This document shows positions 47,295-57,030 of a stretch of 64,000 nucleotides of DNA, one piece after another. The DNA is from Bacillota bacterium. GTDB taxonomy: Bacteria; Bacillota; Clostridia; Acetivibrionales; DSM-1351. Each line of letters begins with the position of its first letter. Within the stretch, counting starts at the first letter, position 1. The DNA lies in the NCBI GenBank assembly GCA_023444055.1, contig JAEZRV010000002.1, positions 76,581 to 140,580 of the forward strand, given 5' to 3'. The notes beneath the pieces were generated by a model that was not told the DNA's origin, searched no databases, and saw only the letters and a list, made by a program, of their open reading frames with translations. Made by a program: the position numbers and the translations under genes.

Positions 47295-49394
47295 TTAATC
47301 TTGTCCTCCTGAGCCTGCTGTATTTGCCAGTGCAAACGGATATACAAGCCCTGCTCCCTTTTTTCTAAGTTTATATCCACATACGGTAAATGTCCATCTT
47401 GAATCTACCATATCATCAACTAATAATACATTACCTGTGTGAACATTATTATTTATATCAAAGCTTTCCCATGCATTTTTAAACTGCATGTGGCTGTTAT
47501 TAAATTCTTTTTGTTGTTTTGAATTCATAGTCTTAATAATCGTATCATAATATGGTACTCTAAGTGCTTCGGATAATCTTTCAGCAAAGCTTTTTACAAG
47601 TTTAGTCCGTCTAAGTGATGAGACAGCAGTTACCCATTCTATCTCTTTCTCACTTACAAAATCCTTTAAAAGCTCAAAAGAAGCTTTTACCAAATCATCT
47701 GAAAAATATTCGTCATCATATTTGTTTTTGCTTACTTCCCTACCCCAGCCAGCATCTCCATAATTACTTAGTGCAATTCCATTCTCGCAACGATACATTT
47801 CGTTAATTTTATTCTTACCCTCTAATAATACTCCTGTCGGCCACTGTTTTCTTGCCTCAATTGTATAATGCTCACTTTTTATATATTTTAGTGCCTCTAT
47901 AATTGTATCTCTTTTAGCTGAAGTTGGGTATAAATCTTTTTGTAAACAATTTCTGCATCGGTTACACTTTTTCGCTAAAGAATCATTTAGCTCCTTAGCG
48001 ATAAACTCCATATAGCAATCATCTGTTTCAATAAAATCATTCATTCTTTGCAGTTCATATTGTCTTATCTTAGTTATACTTTCACCATATACCAAATCTG
48101 GCGACCATGGTATAGGTGACTTATAATACTTTTTATCTTCTTTATATATATCACCATTTATAATTAAGAACTTCAAACAATTATCCAGTCTTTTTGGGGA
48201 TATATCTATTTCTTTCATAATTCCATATGTAGATAACCCATCACTATTCTGAATAGCTTTTACAACAATATCCATCTCTTTATATGTAGGAAATGCTGTA
48301 TTAATAAAATAATTAGATATGTCATCGTCTTCACTGCCAGCAAGTAAAATTGCATCCGCTGACTCAATTGCTCTTCCTGCCCTTCCTATCTGTTGATAAT
48401 ATGCAACGACATTACCAGGTTTCTGAAAATGTATTACAAATCCAATATCTGGCTTGTCAATACCCATACCAAAAGCAGTAGTTGCAACAAGTGCTTTCAT
48501 CTCATTGCGGATAAACATTTTTTCAAGCCTTAATCGCTCTTCTTTTTCCTCAATTTTATCTTTCTTCAAACCTGAGTAATAAGCATATGCATCAATACCA
48601 CACCTTTTCAGCCATTCGCTTACTAATATGCAATCATGCTTTGTTAAACAATAAATTAAACCGGTACCATACATTTTCCCAATATTTTCAGTCAGCCATG
48701 CCAATCTTTCTTCTTTTCTATCTAAATTTATAACTTGTATTGAAATGGATTCTCTTATCAATGGACCTCGTTGTATAATTATATTATTGCCTAGCTGTTC
48801 TGAAACATCTTTAACCACTCTATCATTAGCAGTTGCAGTAGTAGCCAATAGTGGTACATTTGGTGGCAAATATTTTACAATATTTATAATTCTTCTATAA
48901 TCAGGTCTGAAATCATGTCCCCAATCAGAAATACAATGTGCCTCATCAATTACCAGCGAGCCAATTGAACTATTAATCTGATTTAAAACCCTTTTATTAA
49001 AATCTTCATTTGCTAATCGTTCAGGAGATATGAATAAAACATCAACCTTATTATTACTTAGTTCTTGAATAATTTCATCCCACTCATCTTCATTATTTGA
49101 GTTTATTGTTCTTGTAATTAGTCCGAATTCATTGGCTGATTCAATCTGGTTATTAATTAATGCAAGTAATGGGCTGATAACTAAAGTAAATCCTTTTCCC
49201 TCTCTGCGTAATATTTTTGTTGATAGAAAATATATTAAGCTTTTGCCCCATCCTGTTTTCTGAACAACCAACGCTCGTTTTCCTTGTAAAACAGCAATAA
49301 TCGCTTCTAATTGACCATCTCTAAAAGTTGCATCAACGCCATAAAATTCTTTCAGGCACTCATTTGCAGTACTTATTAATTGTTCTTTATTCAT
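47295..49394 (-). CDS. RecQ-type helicase fused to a phosphoribosyltransferase domain
   Basis: 699 residues. Helicase motifs: VQKTGWGKSLIYFL (I, slightly altered), VIDEAHCISDWGHDFRPDYRR (II) and YYQQIGRAGRAIESA (VI). A zinc site CNRCRNC follows with a winged-helix-like region. Instead of HRDC, residues about 560-699 form a type I PRTase-like domain, with the PRPP loop VLLVDDMVDSRWT near residue 672. It differs from the standard RecQ at 16137. Directly coupled to the DprA gene. The ribosome site AAGGTG is fair. A single-stranded DNA or nucleotide-linked role is inferred. Confidence 0.88.
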   Translation of the reverse strand: MNKEQLISTANECLKEFYGVDATFRDGQLEAIIAVLQGKRALVVQKTGWGKSLIYFLSTKILRREGKGFTLVISPLLALINNQIESANEFGLITRTINSNNEDEWDEIIQELSNNKVDVLFISPERLANEDFNKRVLNQINSSIGSLVIDEAHCISDWGHDFRPDYRRIINIVKYLPPNVPLLATTATANDRVVKDVSEQLGNNIIIQRGPLIRESISIQVINLDRKEERLAWLTENIGKMYGTGLIYCLTKHDCILVSEWLKRCGIDAYAYYSGLKKDKIEEKEERLRLEKMFIRNEMKALVATTAFGMGIDKPDIGFVIHFQKPGNVVAYYQQIGRAGRAIESADAILLAGSEDDDISNYFINTAFPTYKEMDIVVKAIQNSDGLSTYGIMKEIDISPKRLDNCLKFLIINGDIYKEDKKYYKSPIPWSPDLVYGESITKIRQYELQRMNDFIETDDCYMEFIAKELNDSLAKKCNRCRNCLQKDLYPTSAKRDTIIEALKYIKSEHYTIEARKQWPTGVLLEGKNKINEMYRCENGIALSNYGDAGWGREVSKNKYDDEYFSDDLVKASFELLKDFVSEKEIEWVTAVSSLRRTKLVKSFAERLSEALRVPYYDTIIKTMNSKQQKEFNNSHMQFKNAWESFDINNNVHTGNVLLVDDMVDSRWTFTVCGYKLRKKGAGLVYPFALANTAGSGGQD

Positions 49395-49549
49395 AGAGTC
49401 ACCTTCGTTTCTTAATTTATAAGCTTTCCTTATACTTTTGTATTAAACCATCCACAAAATAAATAAGTTATACTTGAAAAGTGGTGTTTATTACTTTGGT
49501 AACTCTATTATAATATCTAAATTAAGAAAATTATATAAAATTAAACTTT

Positions 49550-51088
49550 TTATCCCATATAGTTTTTACTTTGGCCAATTTTATTTAAAATATGGCTGAG
49601 ATTTTCCACCCCACTCATATTTACCAGTTTCCCATCTGAAATTATTGAAATTGGCCCATGTCCTCCACAGATAATGCAAGGCTTCTGGTTAGCGTTACCA
49701 ATTTCTACAGCAAGGCTTATAATTTGATTTCTCATTTCTGTTGCTTTTACAGAATCAGTATTAACACTCCTCAAAAGGTAAGGTGCAAGAGAATTAAACT
49801 CTGCTCTTTCAGGAGTAAAACCACTTATGTTAACAAGAATATCGCCTGTAAACGCAATTCCATATTCTCTGCACACAAAAGCCATCTCTCCGCGCAAATG
49901 GCCTCCGCTTCCTTCAAGTACCTCGAATTCAAGATCTGAAACTGTAAATTTTCCAATGCACTGAAGGTTCTTGTGTTCCTCTGGAGTATCCTGATCCAGA
50001 ATATTAAATCTATCCGCATTTGGTGGAATATATCCTGAAATAATACGGCTCAGCTTACTGTAGCCCAAACCAGTCTCATTATACTCTCTATCATCAGGAA
50101 CTCCCATATACTGCCGTTTTAAGCTGTCAGCACTCTTTTTATTAAGACAAATAGAACTTCCTTCAAGCTTAGATAAAAGTCCGCAATGGTCAACATCTGC
50201 ATGAGTAATATATACTCTTTTTATTCTATTTCTCCAGCTATTAAGCAGCTTTCCAAAAACCTCAAACATTTCATCTGCATATATAGCGTAGCCAGTATCT
50301 ATGAATACAAGCTCATCTGCGGTTTCCAAAACATAAGTATTACTGCCACAGGGCGGTTCAATGCTGTAAAGGGTAACCGAATCGCTAATTATTATCTTCT
50401 CGATATCCGCATTAAAATTACTCCCCTGATGCTGACTTATGAAATATGCAAATCTTCGTATATAGTCAAATACCTTATCTGGATTTTCGCCCTTATCCTG
50501 AAGCTTTTGCATAATCCTGTTGGACTCAGAAATAAACTCCATCGTTGTTTCAGTACTTAAGTGCAAAAGCTTTTGCATCTCATTAGCAAGTCTGATATAG
50601 AATATTGTATTATCCAAATTCTTTTCAGAATCATCATATTCAGTAATATCAACCTGATAAACTTCACTAATATCATCAAGTACCATCTTAATTATTTTAG
50701 GATTTTCAATGAGCAGACCCATTTTAAAGTCCTGATAATCAGAATTCGTAGTATTTGAGTTCATATAAGAAATATTAATGTCATACCTGTCAAGAATTTT
50801 AAGTATTGGCAGAACAGCTCCTGGCATATCTGGAATTTTTATATTAACCATAACAACTCTGATTTCAGAAATCTTATTGTTAATATAACCTACCGTTCCT
50901 AGTTCTTCTGCTATATCAGAAAGAGCATCTTCAGATGCTTCGACATCAATAAACAGCGTATGTAGGTCGACTGCCTTGTTATAACTAACGCGAATGATAT
51001 TTCCATTGTGTTTTGCAATTATTTTTGATGCAAGCAAGAATGCTCCTGTTTTATCTGGCATACTTGTAATATATGTTTTTTGCGGCAT
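49550..51088 (-). CDS. ACT-ACT-metallo-beta-lactamase fusion protein
   Basis: 512 residues from ATG at 51088 (GGGGG upstream; the ATG at 51100 has no site). Residues 1-75 and 80-155 look like two ACT regulatory domains (TSMPDKTGAFLLASKI, VNIKIPDMPGAVLPILKIL), a helical region follows, and from 245 on a metallo-beta-lactamase domain with THADVDHCG, GSGGHLRGEM, FTGDI and GGHG. ACT domains bind amino acids. Which ligand and which hydrolysed substrate is unknown. Confidence 0.8.
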   Translation of the reverse strand: MPQKTYITSMPDKTGAFLLASKIIAKHNGNIIRVSYNKAVDLHTLFIDVEASEDALSDIAEELGTVGYINNKISEIRVVMVNIKIPDMPGAVLPILKILDRYDINISYMNSNTTNSDYQDFKMGLLIENPKIIKMVLDDISEVYQVDITEYDDSEKNLDNTIFYIRLANEMQKLLHLSTETTMEFISESNRIMQKLQDKGENPDKVFDYIRRFAYFISQHQGSNFNADIEKIIISDSVTLYSIEPPCGSNTYVLETADELVFIDTGYAIYADEMFEVFGKLLNSWRNRIKRVYITHADVDHCGLLSKLEGSSICLNKKSADSLKRQYMGVPDDREYNETGLGYSKLSRIISGYIPPNADRFNILDQDTPEEHKNLQCIGKFTVSDLEFEVLEGSGGHLRGEMAFVCREYGIAFTGDILVNISGFTPERAEFNSLAPYLLRSVNTDSVKATEMRNQIISLAVEIGNANQKPCIICGGHGPISIISDGKLVNMSGVENLSHILNKIGQSKNYMG

Positions 51089-51276
51089 ATATACCCCCAT
51101 GAATATTAAATCTAATCTAATAATTAATATTTACCCATTTTCACAAAATTAAAATATTTTCTTATATAATTATTTATACTATTCAACCAAATATACAAAT
51201 AAACGATGTCTACTCATACAATATACACCTTAATCTCCATTTTTGTAATTAATAGGTTTCGCCATATTAAATATTT

Positions 51277-52161
51277 CTAAAACAACGATAGCTGCTTATC
51301 GTAATATCCTTTCTTGTATTCGTTAATAATATCCTTCATTTTATACAAAAGCCCGAGTTTCTCGCACTCCTGCTTAGTCATTGACATTAGCTGCTTTGCA
51401 TTAGGTGAATGACACTCATAGGAATCGCCAAATTCTTTTATATATTTTTCCTTAAGACCTGGGAATAGCTTATCTAACTTGCTAAAATACCACTCTCTCT
51501 GGTTTTGCCTTAGCGTTACACCAAAAGCAGGATAAATAAATTTTGCACCATTTTCATGTGCAAGATTTATTATTCCCCGTATGTTTTCTTCACTATCCTC
51601 AATATATGGTAAAATAGGCATCATAAGAACTCCTGCAAAAATACCGTTATCAGACAATTGCTTAATAGCAGCAAATCTTTTTGAGGCTACTGCAACATTA
51701 GGCTCAATCTTTTTAGAAAGCTCATCATCACAAGTAGTAATTGTTATCTTAATTAGAACAGGTGAATGTTGTTTTATCTTTTTCAGCAAGTCTATATCCC
51801 TTGTTACCAAGTCACTTTTAGTTGCGATGGAAATTCCAAAACCATATGTATTAACTATTTCCAGAGCGCCCCGAGTCAGTTCGTACTCCCTTTCAAAAGG
51901 GTTGTACGGGTCGCTCATCGCACCTGTCCCTATCACTCCAGTTTTGCGTTTTGACTTAATGTCACGATAAATCAAGGCAAGAGCATTCTCCTTTGCTCTC
52001 ACCTCATCAAAATTATCTACGTGATAGCACTCACTTCGACTGTCACAATAGATACATCCATGACAGCAACCTTTGTAAATATTCATGTTGTAATTGTTTC
52101 CAAACCAGTTATCATTTTCACGATATCCTGATATAACTGTTTTTGCAGGTATAAATTCCAT
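51277..52161 (-). CDS. Radical SAM protein of the spore-photoproduct-lyase-like (SPL) family
   Basis: 294 residues. The cluster-binding motif is CCHGCIYCDS (CxxxCxxC), then GTGAMSDPYNPFEREY and MMPILPYIEDSEENI, as in the SplB-related group of unknown substrate. The protein ends exactly in QLSLF, a sliding-clamp motif, which suggests work on DNA. It is not the true spore-photoproduct lyase. AAGGAA lies 11 bases before the ATG. Confidence 0.85.
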   Translation of the reverse strand: MEFIPAKTVISGYRENDNWFGNNYNMNIYKGCCHGCIYCDSRSECYHVDNFDEVRAKENALALIYRDIKSKRKTGVIGTGAMSDPYNPFEREYELTRGALEIVNTYGFGISIATKSDLVTRDIDLLKKIKQHSPVLIKITITTCDDELSKKIEPNVAVASKRFAAIKQLSDNGIFAGVLMMPILPYIEDSEENIRGIINLAHENGAKFIYPAFGVTLRQNQREWYFSKLDKLFPGLKEKYIKEFGDSYECHSPNAKQLMSMTKQECEKLGLLYKMKDIINEYKKGYYDKQLSLF

Positions 52162-52343
52162 AATATGATTGTTCCTTTTTAGTACACTTATAAAATTCTT
52201 ACGTTAATATGGTTAGTATGCTGGTGTCTGCTACTTGCTGATTCGCGCTTGGGTCGTCCCACTGAAGTCCAACATATGCTCCTGTCTGCTTTTGTTGCTT
52301 CACGCTCTATATACTCCCTGAAATTATCTACTCTTACATCTTA

Positions 52344-53057
52344 CTATTTGTTACTGCTATCATAAGTCCAGCCAAAGTCATTGTGATAAACCATCAGCTT
52401 TGTCATTCCACCGTCAATTGCGATATTCTCACCTGTAATAAAGCCTGCTTTTTCGCTACAAAGAAACAATACCATATTTGCTATATCAATAGGTGTTCCA
52501 ACTCTGCCTGCTGGATGCTGTGTATTGTCTACACCTTGAAATTCAGTTCCGCTAGTGTCAATCCATCCGGGGCTTATAGAATTCACCCTAACCTTTCCTG
52601 ACAAACTGACAGCCAGCGCATGGGTTAGTGCAGAAATTCCGCCTTTTGCAGCTGTATAGCTTTCAGTATTGGGCTGGCTCATCCTGTCTCTGCTAGATGA
52701 AATATTTACAATTGCTGCTCCTTTACTAAAACTGTTCATAAATAATTTCGCCAGCATAAAAGGAGCTGTTACTCCAGTTCGAAGAACATAGTTAAAATCA
52801 TCATAGGAGCAATTTTCGATACCACCTCGCGAAAAACATGCATTATTTATAAGATAATCCACCTGTCCATACTCAGATAAAACCATTGCTGCAAACTCAT
52901 TAAGGGCTTTTTCATCTGCAATATCTCCCACAAAATAGTCGTTATCTAACTTATCAATAACACATACATTTGCCCCTGCTTTTTGAAATTCCTCACAAAT
53001 GACCTTTCCTATACCATTAGCACCACCAGTTACAACAGCCACCTTATTTTTGAACAT
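52344..53057 (-). CDS. Short-chain dehydrogenase/reductase
   Basis: 237 residues. Cofactor loop TGGANGIGKV, NNACFS, catalytic Ser (INISSSRDRM) and YTAAK (Tyr, Lys). The C-terminus INSISPGWIDT then GENIAIDGGM is classical. Probably NAD(P)-dependent with an alcohol or sugar substrate. AGGAG lies before the ATG. Single gene. Confidence 0.9.
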   Translation of the reverse strand: MFKNKVAVVTGGANGIGKVICEEFQKAGANVCVIDKLDNDYFVGDIADEKALNEFAAMVLSEYGQVDYLINNACFSRGGIENCSYDDFNYVLRTGVTAPFMLAKLFMNSFSKGAAIVNISSSRDRMSQPNTESYTAAKGGISALTHALAVSLSGKVRVNSISPGWIDTSGTEFQGVDNTQHPAGRVGTPIDIANMVLFLCSEKAGFITGENIAIDGGMTKLMVYHNDFGWTYDSSNK

Positions 53058-53154
53058 ATTCGCCTCGACTCCTATACAACAAATTATTAAGCTTATTATA
53101 TCATTATAATACGACAGCAGTATGTCATATTATAAAAACTATTCTATCAAGAAT

Positions 53155-53287
53155 GGATTCACTATACAGGAGTCTATGCTTACTTCAGATTCCTCGTCAC
53201 CGAGGACACCCTTACTATTAGCTAACGGTTGGCACTATCCCCCGTATCGGACTTTCACCGACTAGAAAGCGCCCATGCTGGGCGCAC
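53155..53287 (-). mobile_element. 5' fragment of a class IIC group II intron
   Basis: On the minus strand the fragment begins GTGCGCCCAGCATGGGCGC at 53287, then GGTGAAAGTCCGATACGG, AAGGGTGTCC and GAGGAATCTGAAG in the same order as domain I of class C introns, and breaks off near 53155. No domains II-VI or reverse transcriptase follow. It starts 6 bases after the stem of the TPR gene terminator, the site class C introns choose. Confidence 0.8.
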
Positions 53288-53320
53288 AATAAAAGGTAGC
53301 TGATTAATTCCAGCCACCTT
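53288..53320 (-). terminator. Terminator of the secreted TPR gene
   Basis: A 10-bp stem with one G-U pair (53293-53302 and 53311-53320) and 8-base loop. The minus strand continues with TTATT, then the intron fragment. Confidence 0.75.
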
Positions 53321-53352
53321 CTATCATAGCACTTTATATTTAATACTTAATT

Positions 53353-55323
53353 TTATTTTACAATAGCTTTAAAATCCTTATTTTTCTTAATAGCAGAAAA
53401 AGCAGACTCATTTTTTGCTACGGCAATGTAGTCATTGTCAAATGAAATTGCTTTCTTAAGACTTTCGATTGCTTTATTTGTATTCTTAAGCAAAGCATAT
53501 GCACAAGCTTTTTTGTAGTGTGCAGTTCCATTAACCGCATCTGCTTTAATTGACATGTCATACATTTTAATAGCATCAGCATATTTTTTGTTTTTTACCA
53601 TAGCATCACCCTTATGTATATACAGGTATATATTACTTGGTTTAATTGTTATGGCTTTATCCAAAACTTCCATAGCTTCCTTGTACTTTCCAAGACCTAG
53701 TAACGCATCACTTTTATTGGTATATGCATCACCTTTATTGGTATATGCATCAATGTTATTGGCATAAAAATCAATGTAATTGGTATATGCATCAGTGTTA
53801 TATGGATCCTTTGAAATTATACTATCATAAATTTTAATAGCTTCTGCGTATTTCTTCCATGAATAATATATTTTCCCCTTTTTAATCATCATCGAGAAAT
53901 CATTTGGTTCAACTTTATTGAAAGCATCAATTGCATTTAAAGCATCCTGATATTTTTTCTGTTCAACAAATATATCTGCTTTAAGTGAATAAAGAGATGA
54001 ATTTTGTGGTTTTATTTTTATTGCATTATCCAATATTTTAATGGCATCAGAATATTTTTTTTGCATTTTCAGAGTTTCAGCCTTACATTGCATCATGTTG
54101 ACATTGCTTGGGTCTAATTTAAGTCCAGCATCCAAAGCCTTTATAGCATCAGCATATTTAGTGTACCGATTATAAATTCTTGCTATGTATTCATTAAGAG
54201 AAGGTATTTGATATTTAACTAAAAGCGCTTTATATAATTTAATTGCATCCATATATTTGCCCTGATCGCATAATATAGAAGTCTTAAATACAAAACCAGA
54301 TGAATCAGTATCGTCAATTGCTATTGCTTTATCACAAGTTATTATTGCATCCTTTAGCTTATTTATTCTTTGAAGGAAATATGCTTTACGTAACAATATA
54401 TAATAGTCATCTGTACTTACCTTCAGTTCCAAATCATACGCTTTTAAAACTTCATCAAATTTGCCCTGTTTAGAAAGTATATTTGCTTTGCTTTCGTATG
54501 CATTTTCCTTTAAATCAGCATCACCACTTTTAATTACTTTGTCCAAATCCTTTACAGCTTCAGAATATAAGGTCTGTTCTTCGTATATTGAGGCTCTTTT
54601 TAATAACAAATCCAACTCATTTGGTTGTTTTGCAATTGCTTTATTTAAGCTGGCTACTGAATCTTTGTATCTGCACATTTCTAAAAGCAGATCTACCTTA
54701 TCGATATAAATCTGTTCGTCCATGCCTTCAGGACTGATGCTAATAGTACTATCAATTGTTTTTATAGCCTCTTCATATCTTCCAATTTTCTTAAGGAAGG
54801 AAATTTTTTTATTATACGAATAATAGTTATTAGGATTCATTTTAATAACTTTATCATAAACTGCAATAGCTTCATCAGTTTTTCCTTGTTCACAAAGAAT
54901 ATCGGCTTTTGTATCATATGCAAAGGTTTTTGAAGCATCTTGCTTTATGGCATTATCAATTATAGCAATTGCCTCATCTAAATCCCCCTTTTCCATCAGT
55001 ATCTCTGCCTTTGAAATAAGAAGGGAATAATCATCTGAACAATTAATTATAGCTTTATCTATAGTTTCAATAGCCTCATCATATCTTTCAAGATAAGACA
55101 AGTGACTTGCTTTTTCTTCATATGCCGCCATTTCATTTGGTTCCTCTTCAATAGCTTGGTCATATTTTTTTATAGCTTCTGTAATATTACTATAATATAA
55201 AGTATTACCTTCTGAAATCAAATCATAATATAAATCAATATCTGCAAATACTACACTGCTAAAACTGCAAAAAAACATTGCTAGAACTAAGACGTAAACA
55301 GTAGTTTTTTTCAAAAATTTCAT
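53353..55323 (-). CDS. Secreted TPR-repeat protein
   Basis: 656 residues from ATG at 55323 (GGAGG 8 bases upstream, overlapping an in-frame ATG at 55338). The signal peptide KFLKKTTVYVLVLAMFF is cleaved near VFAD. About 16-17 tetratricopeptide repeats follow (e.g. KYKEAMEVLDKAITIKPSN). Near residue 530 four seven-residue units (AYTNYID, FYANNID, AYTNKGD, AYTNKSD) come from a 21-base DNA repeat. A protein-binding scaffold outside the membrane. The partner is unknown. Confidence 0.88.
   Translation of the reverse strand: MKFLKKTTVYVLVLAMFFCSFSSVVFADIDLYYDLISEGNTLYYSNITEAIKKYDQAIEEEPNEMAAYEEKASHLSYLERYDEAIETIDKAIINCSDDYSLLISKAEILMEKGDLDEAIAIIDNAIKQDASKTFAYDTKADILCEQGKTDEAIAVYDKVIKMNPNNYYSYNKKISFLKKIGRYEEAIKTIDSTISISPEGMDEQIYIDKVDLLLEMCRYKDSVASLNKAIAKQPNELDLLLKRASIYEEQTLYSEAVKDLDKVIKSGDADLKENAYESKANILSKQGKFDEVLKAYDLELKVSTDDYYILLRKAYFLQRINKLKDAIITCDKAIAIDDTDSSGFVFKTSILCDQGKYMDAIKLYKALLVKYQIPSLNEYIARIYNRYTKYADAIKALDAGLKLDPSNVNMMQCKAETLKMQKKYSDAIKILDNAIKIKPQNSSLYSLKADIFVEQKKYQDALNAIDAFNKVEPNDFSMMIKKGKIYYSWKKYAEAIKIYDSIISKDPYNTDAYTNYIDFYANNIDAYTNKGDAYTNKSDALLGLGKYKEAMEVLDKAITIKPSNIYLYIHKGDAMVKNKKYADAIKMYDMSIKADAVNGTAHYKKACAYALLKNTNKAIESLKKAISFDNDYIAVAKNESAFSAIKKNKDFKAIVK
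53705..53798 (-). repeat. 21-bp tandem repeat inside the TPR gene
   Basis: Units share ATTGGTATATGCATCA-type text and code seven residues per copy, four copies, in frame within a TPR. Confidence 0.7.
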
Positions 55324-55612
55324 TTTAAAAGCCTCCATTTTGTTTTTTTACTTACAATGGTAATATTACTACTTTCTTACAATTAATTCAATATATTATA
55401 TAAGTTAACTACATAATAAATCTTTTCGCAAATCTTTTTGTTAAGTAGATTTCGTTTGTATTTTTTGTGGTCTATTTTTTGAATCTGTTTTTTGTAGTCT
55501 ATTTAGCAACATATTTTCACATAAAATATACTCCTTTCATAGTGGCAGTTCACTTTAACTACATTCCACCATGAAAGAAGCATATAAAAGTCAATTATAT
55601 CGGCAAACTATA
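55324..55612. other. AT-rich gap between the TPR gene and the C_GCAxxG_C_C gene
   Basis: About 290 bases. The only structure is an inverted repeat CTTTCATAGTGG (from 55534) with CCACC-ATGAAAG (to 55577), maybe the terminator of the gene ending at 55613, although no T run follows. It should also contain the TPR gene promoter. No clear boxes. Confidence 0.4.
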
Positions 55613-55978
55613 TTAAACATTTAGGAAAAGCTTCTCTAAAAATTCGGAGCTTTTTTCAACACATCCAACACATGAAAGCTTTCTCATATTTCTAATATTA
55701 CTGCATTCCAACGCACCTGCATTTTTTATAAAATAATCCATAATTTCTGCCTCTTTTTCTTTATCCAGCTGCTTTTCATTTACAATGTATTTAACTGCAT
55801 ATAGCGCTCCGCATAATCCATCTGGTGCTCTTCCGCCACCATAGTTTCTGAATTTTTCAATTATATCATCATCTATTTTAAATTCATCTTTAAATGCACA
55901 CAAAACCGATTGTGCACAATTCATTCTCTGACACCCATTAAGGCCTAAATAATTCTCTTTTGCTTTATTAGCTGACAC
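55613..55978 (-). CDS. C_GCAxxG_C_C family redox-type protein
   Basis: 121 residues from a GTG with GGGGG 6 bases upstream. The family cysteines: NCAQSVLCAF, GGGRAPDGLCGALYA and LECSNIRN...LSCVGCV. The family is found in anaerobes and thought to carry a metal or disulfide redox site. The function is not established. It lies 176 bases downstream of a membrane iron-sulfur gene on the same strand, perhaps working with it. Confidence 0.88.
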   Translation of the reverse strand: MSANKAKENYLGLNGCQRMNCAQSVLCAFKDEFKIDDDIIEKFRNYGGGRAPDGLCGALYAVKYIVNEKQLDKEKEAEIMDYFIKNAGALECSNIRNMRKLSCVGCVEKSSEFLEKLFLNV

Positions 55979-56154
55979 TTGAAATCCCCCTTTAAATATC
56001 GTTTACTATTTTACACTAATAATATTTATTGAGCAACATAACATAGGCAATGTTTTAAGATCATCTACAATTTTGTTCTGTATATCTGAAAGTTCTTTAG
56101 TATTTACTTGATCCGTAGCCTAGCCTTAATTTTAATATAATAAATGTATATCCT

Positions 56155-56808
56155 TTATACTTCACAAAGTGCATTTTTAGGACATTTGTCAGTACAAGCA
56201 TTACATTTTAAGCAATTAGGATCTGTAACCTTCCCTTCATTTTTATAGCTCAATACATCAATTCCCATAGGACATGTTTTAGTACAGAGCTTACAATTTT
56301 TACATTTGTCTTTTTTAAATGTTATATGTTTAATTTTGAAACCAGCTTTAATTTTCGTTACATAATAAGCCATAGTTCCCATAGGGCAAAATACACACCA
56401 TGTTCTTTGATTATAAATAATTCCTAAAATAATTGTTATAGCAGTGGTTATTAAAATCATTCTGACAAACACTTCTCCAATTTTAACCATATTACCCCAT
56501 GCAAGTGTTAATTGAATAACAAATGCACTCATTAGTATAATCAGAAACAGATTTCTAAACAATCTACTCCTCATAAACTTAGGTATTCCTTTTTTTAGGC
56601 TAATCTTAGATAAGATATTATCATTAAAACTTCCTCTTGGACAAAAATTGCCGCACCACATTCTTCCTCTAAAGACAGCAACAATTGATGGAGCCAGCAT
56701 ACAAACCAAAGCTGCTATACCAATAACTGGATTTACTAATCCAATTGTACAAAATGCAATTAACAAAAGCCATGCCCATTTGTGTATAAATCTTTTGAAA
56801 CTAACCAT
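56155..56808 (-). CDS. Membrane 4Fe-4S protein (NapH/RnfB-like)
   Basis: 217 residues, about five membrane helices. Two CxxxCP motifs after helices (WCGNFCPRG and WCVFCPMG) are the NapH/NosR type. The C-terminus has two ferredoxin clusters CKNCKLCTKTCPMG and CLKCNACTDKCPKN. It passes electrons across or along the membrane. The donor and acceptor are unknown. The ribosome site AAAGGAG is excellent. Confidence 0.9.
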   Translation of the reverse strand: MVSFKRFIHKWAWLLLIAFCTIGLVNPVIGIAALVCMLAPSIVAVFRGRMWCGNFCPRGSFNDNILSKISLKKGIPKFMRSRLFRNLFLIILMSAFVIQLTLAWGNMVKIGEVFVRMILITTAITIILGIIYNQRTWCVFCPMGTMAYYVTKIKAGFKIKHITFKKDKCKNCKLCTKTCPMGIDVLSYKNEGKVTDPNCLKCNACTDKCPKNALCEV

Positions 56809-56951
56809 TATTTACTCCTTTCAAATCATAAAAATCAAATCAAAACCGTTAACAGCTGAATCGCTCTAAATGAACCAGAAATGACTGTAAATAATTATAA
56901 AACAATTCAATATATTTGTCAATCCATATATTCAAATATTACGATATTTAC

Positions 56952-57030
56952 TTCAAACTTTACTCCAAACTTTACTCCAACATTTACTCCAAACTTTATT
57001 CCTAATTTTAATCCAAACTCTAATCCATCC
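56952..57030. repeat. 12-bp tandem repeat upstream of the iron-sulfur gene
   Basis: ACTCCAAACTTT-like units, about six, decaying to the right. A plus-strand open frame (56881-57081) over it is the repeat itself, not a gene. The rest of the 304-base gap is AT-rich. Confidence 0.7.

Noticed and set aside
52217..52310. Imperfect 33-base direct repeat (period 58) beside the radical SAM gene
   Set aside because: Only two weak copies and no structure or frame.
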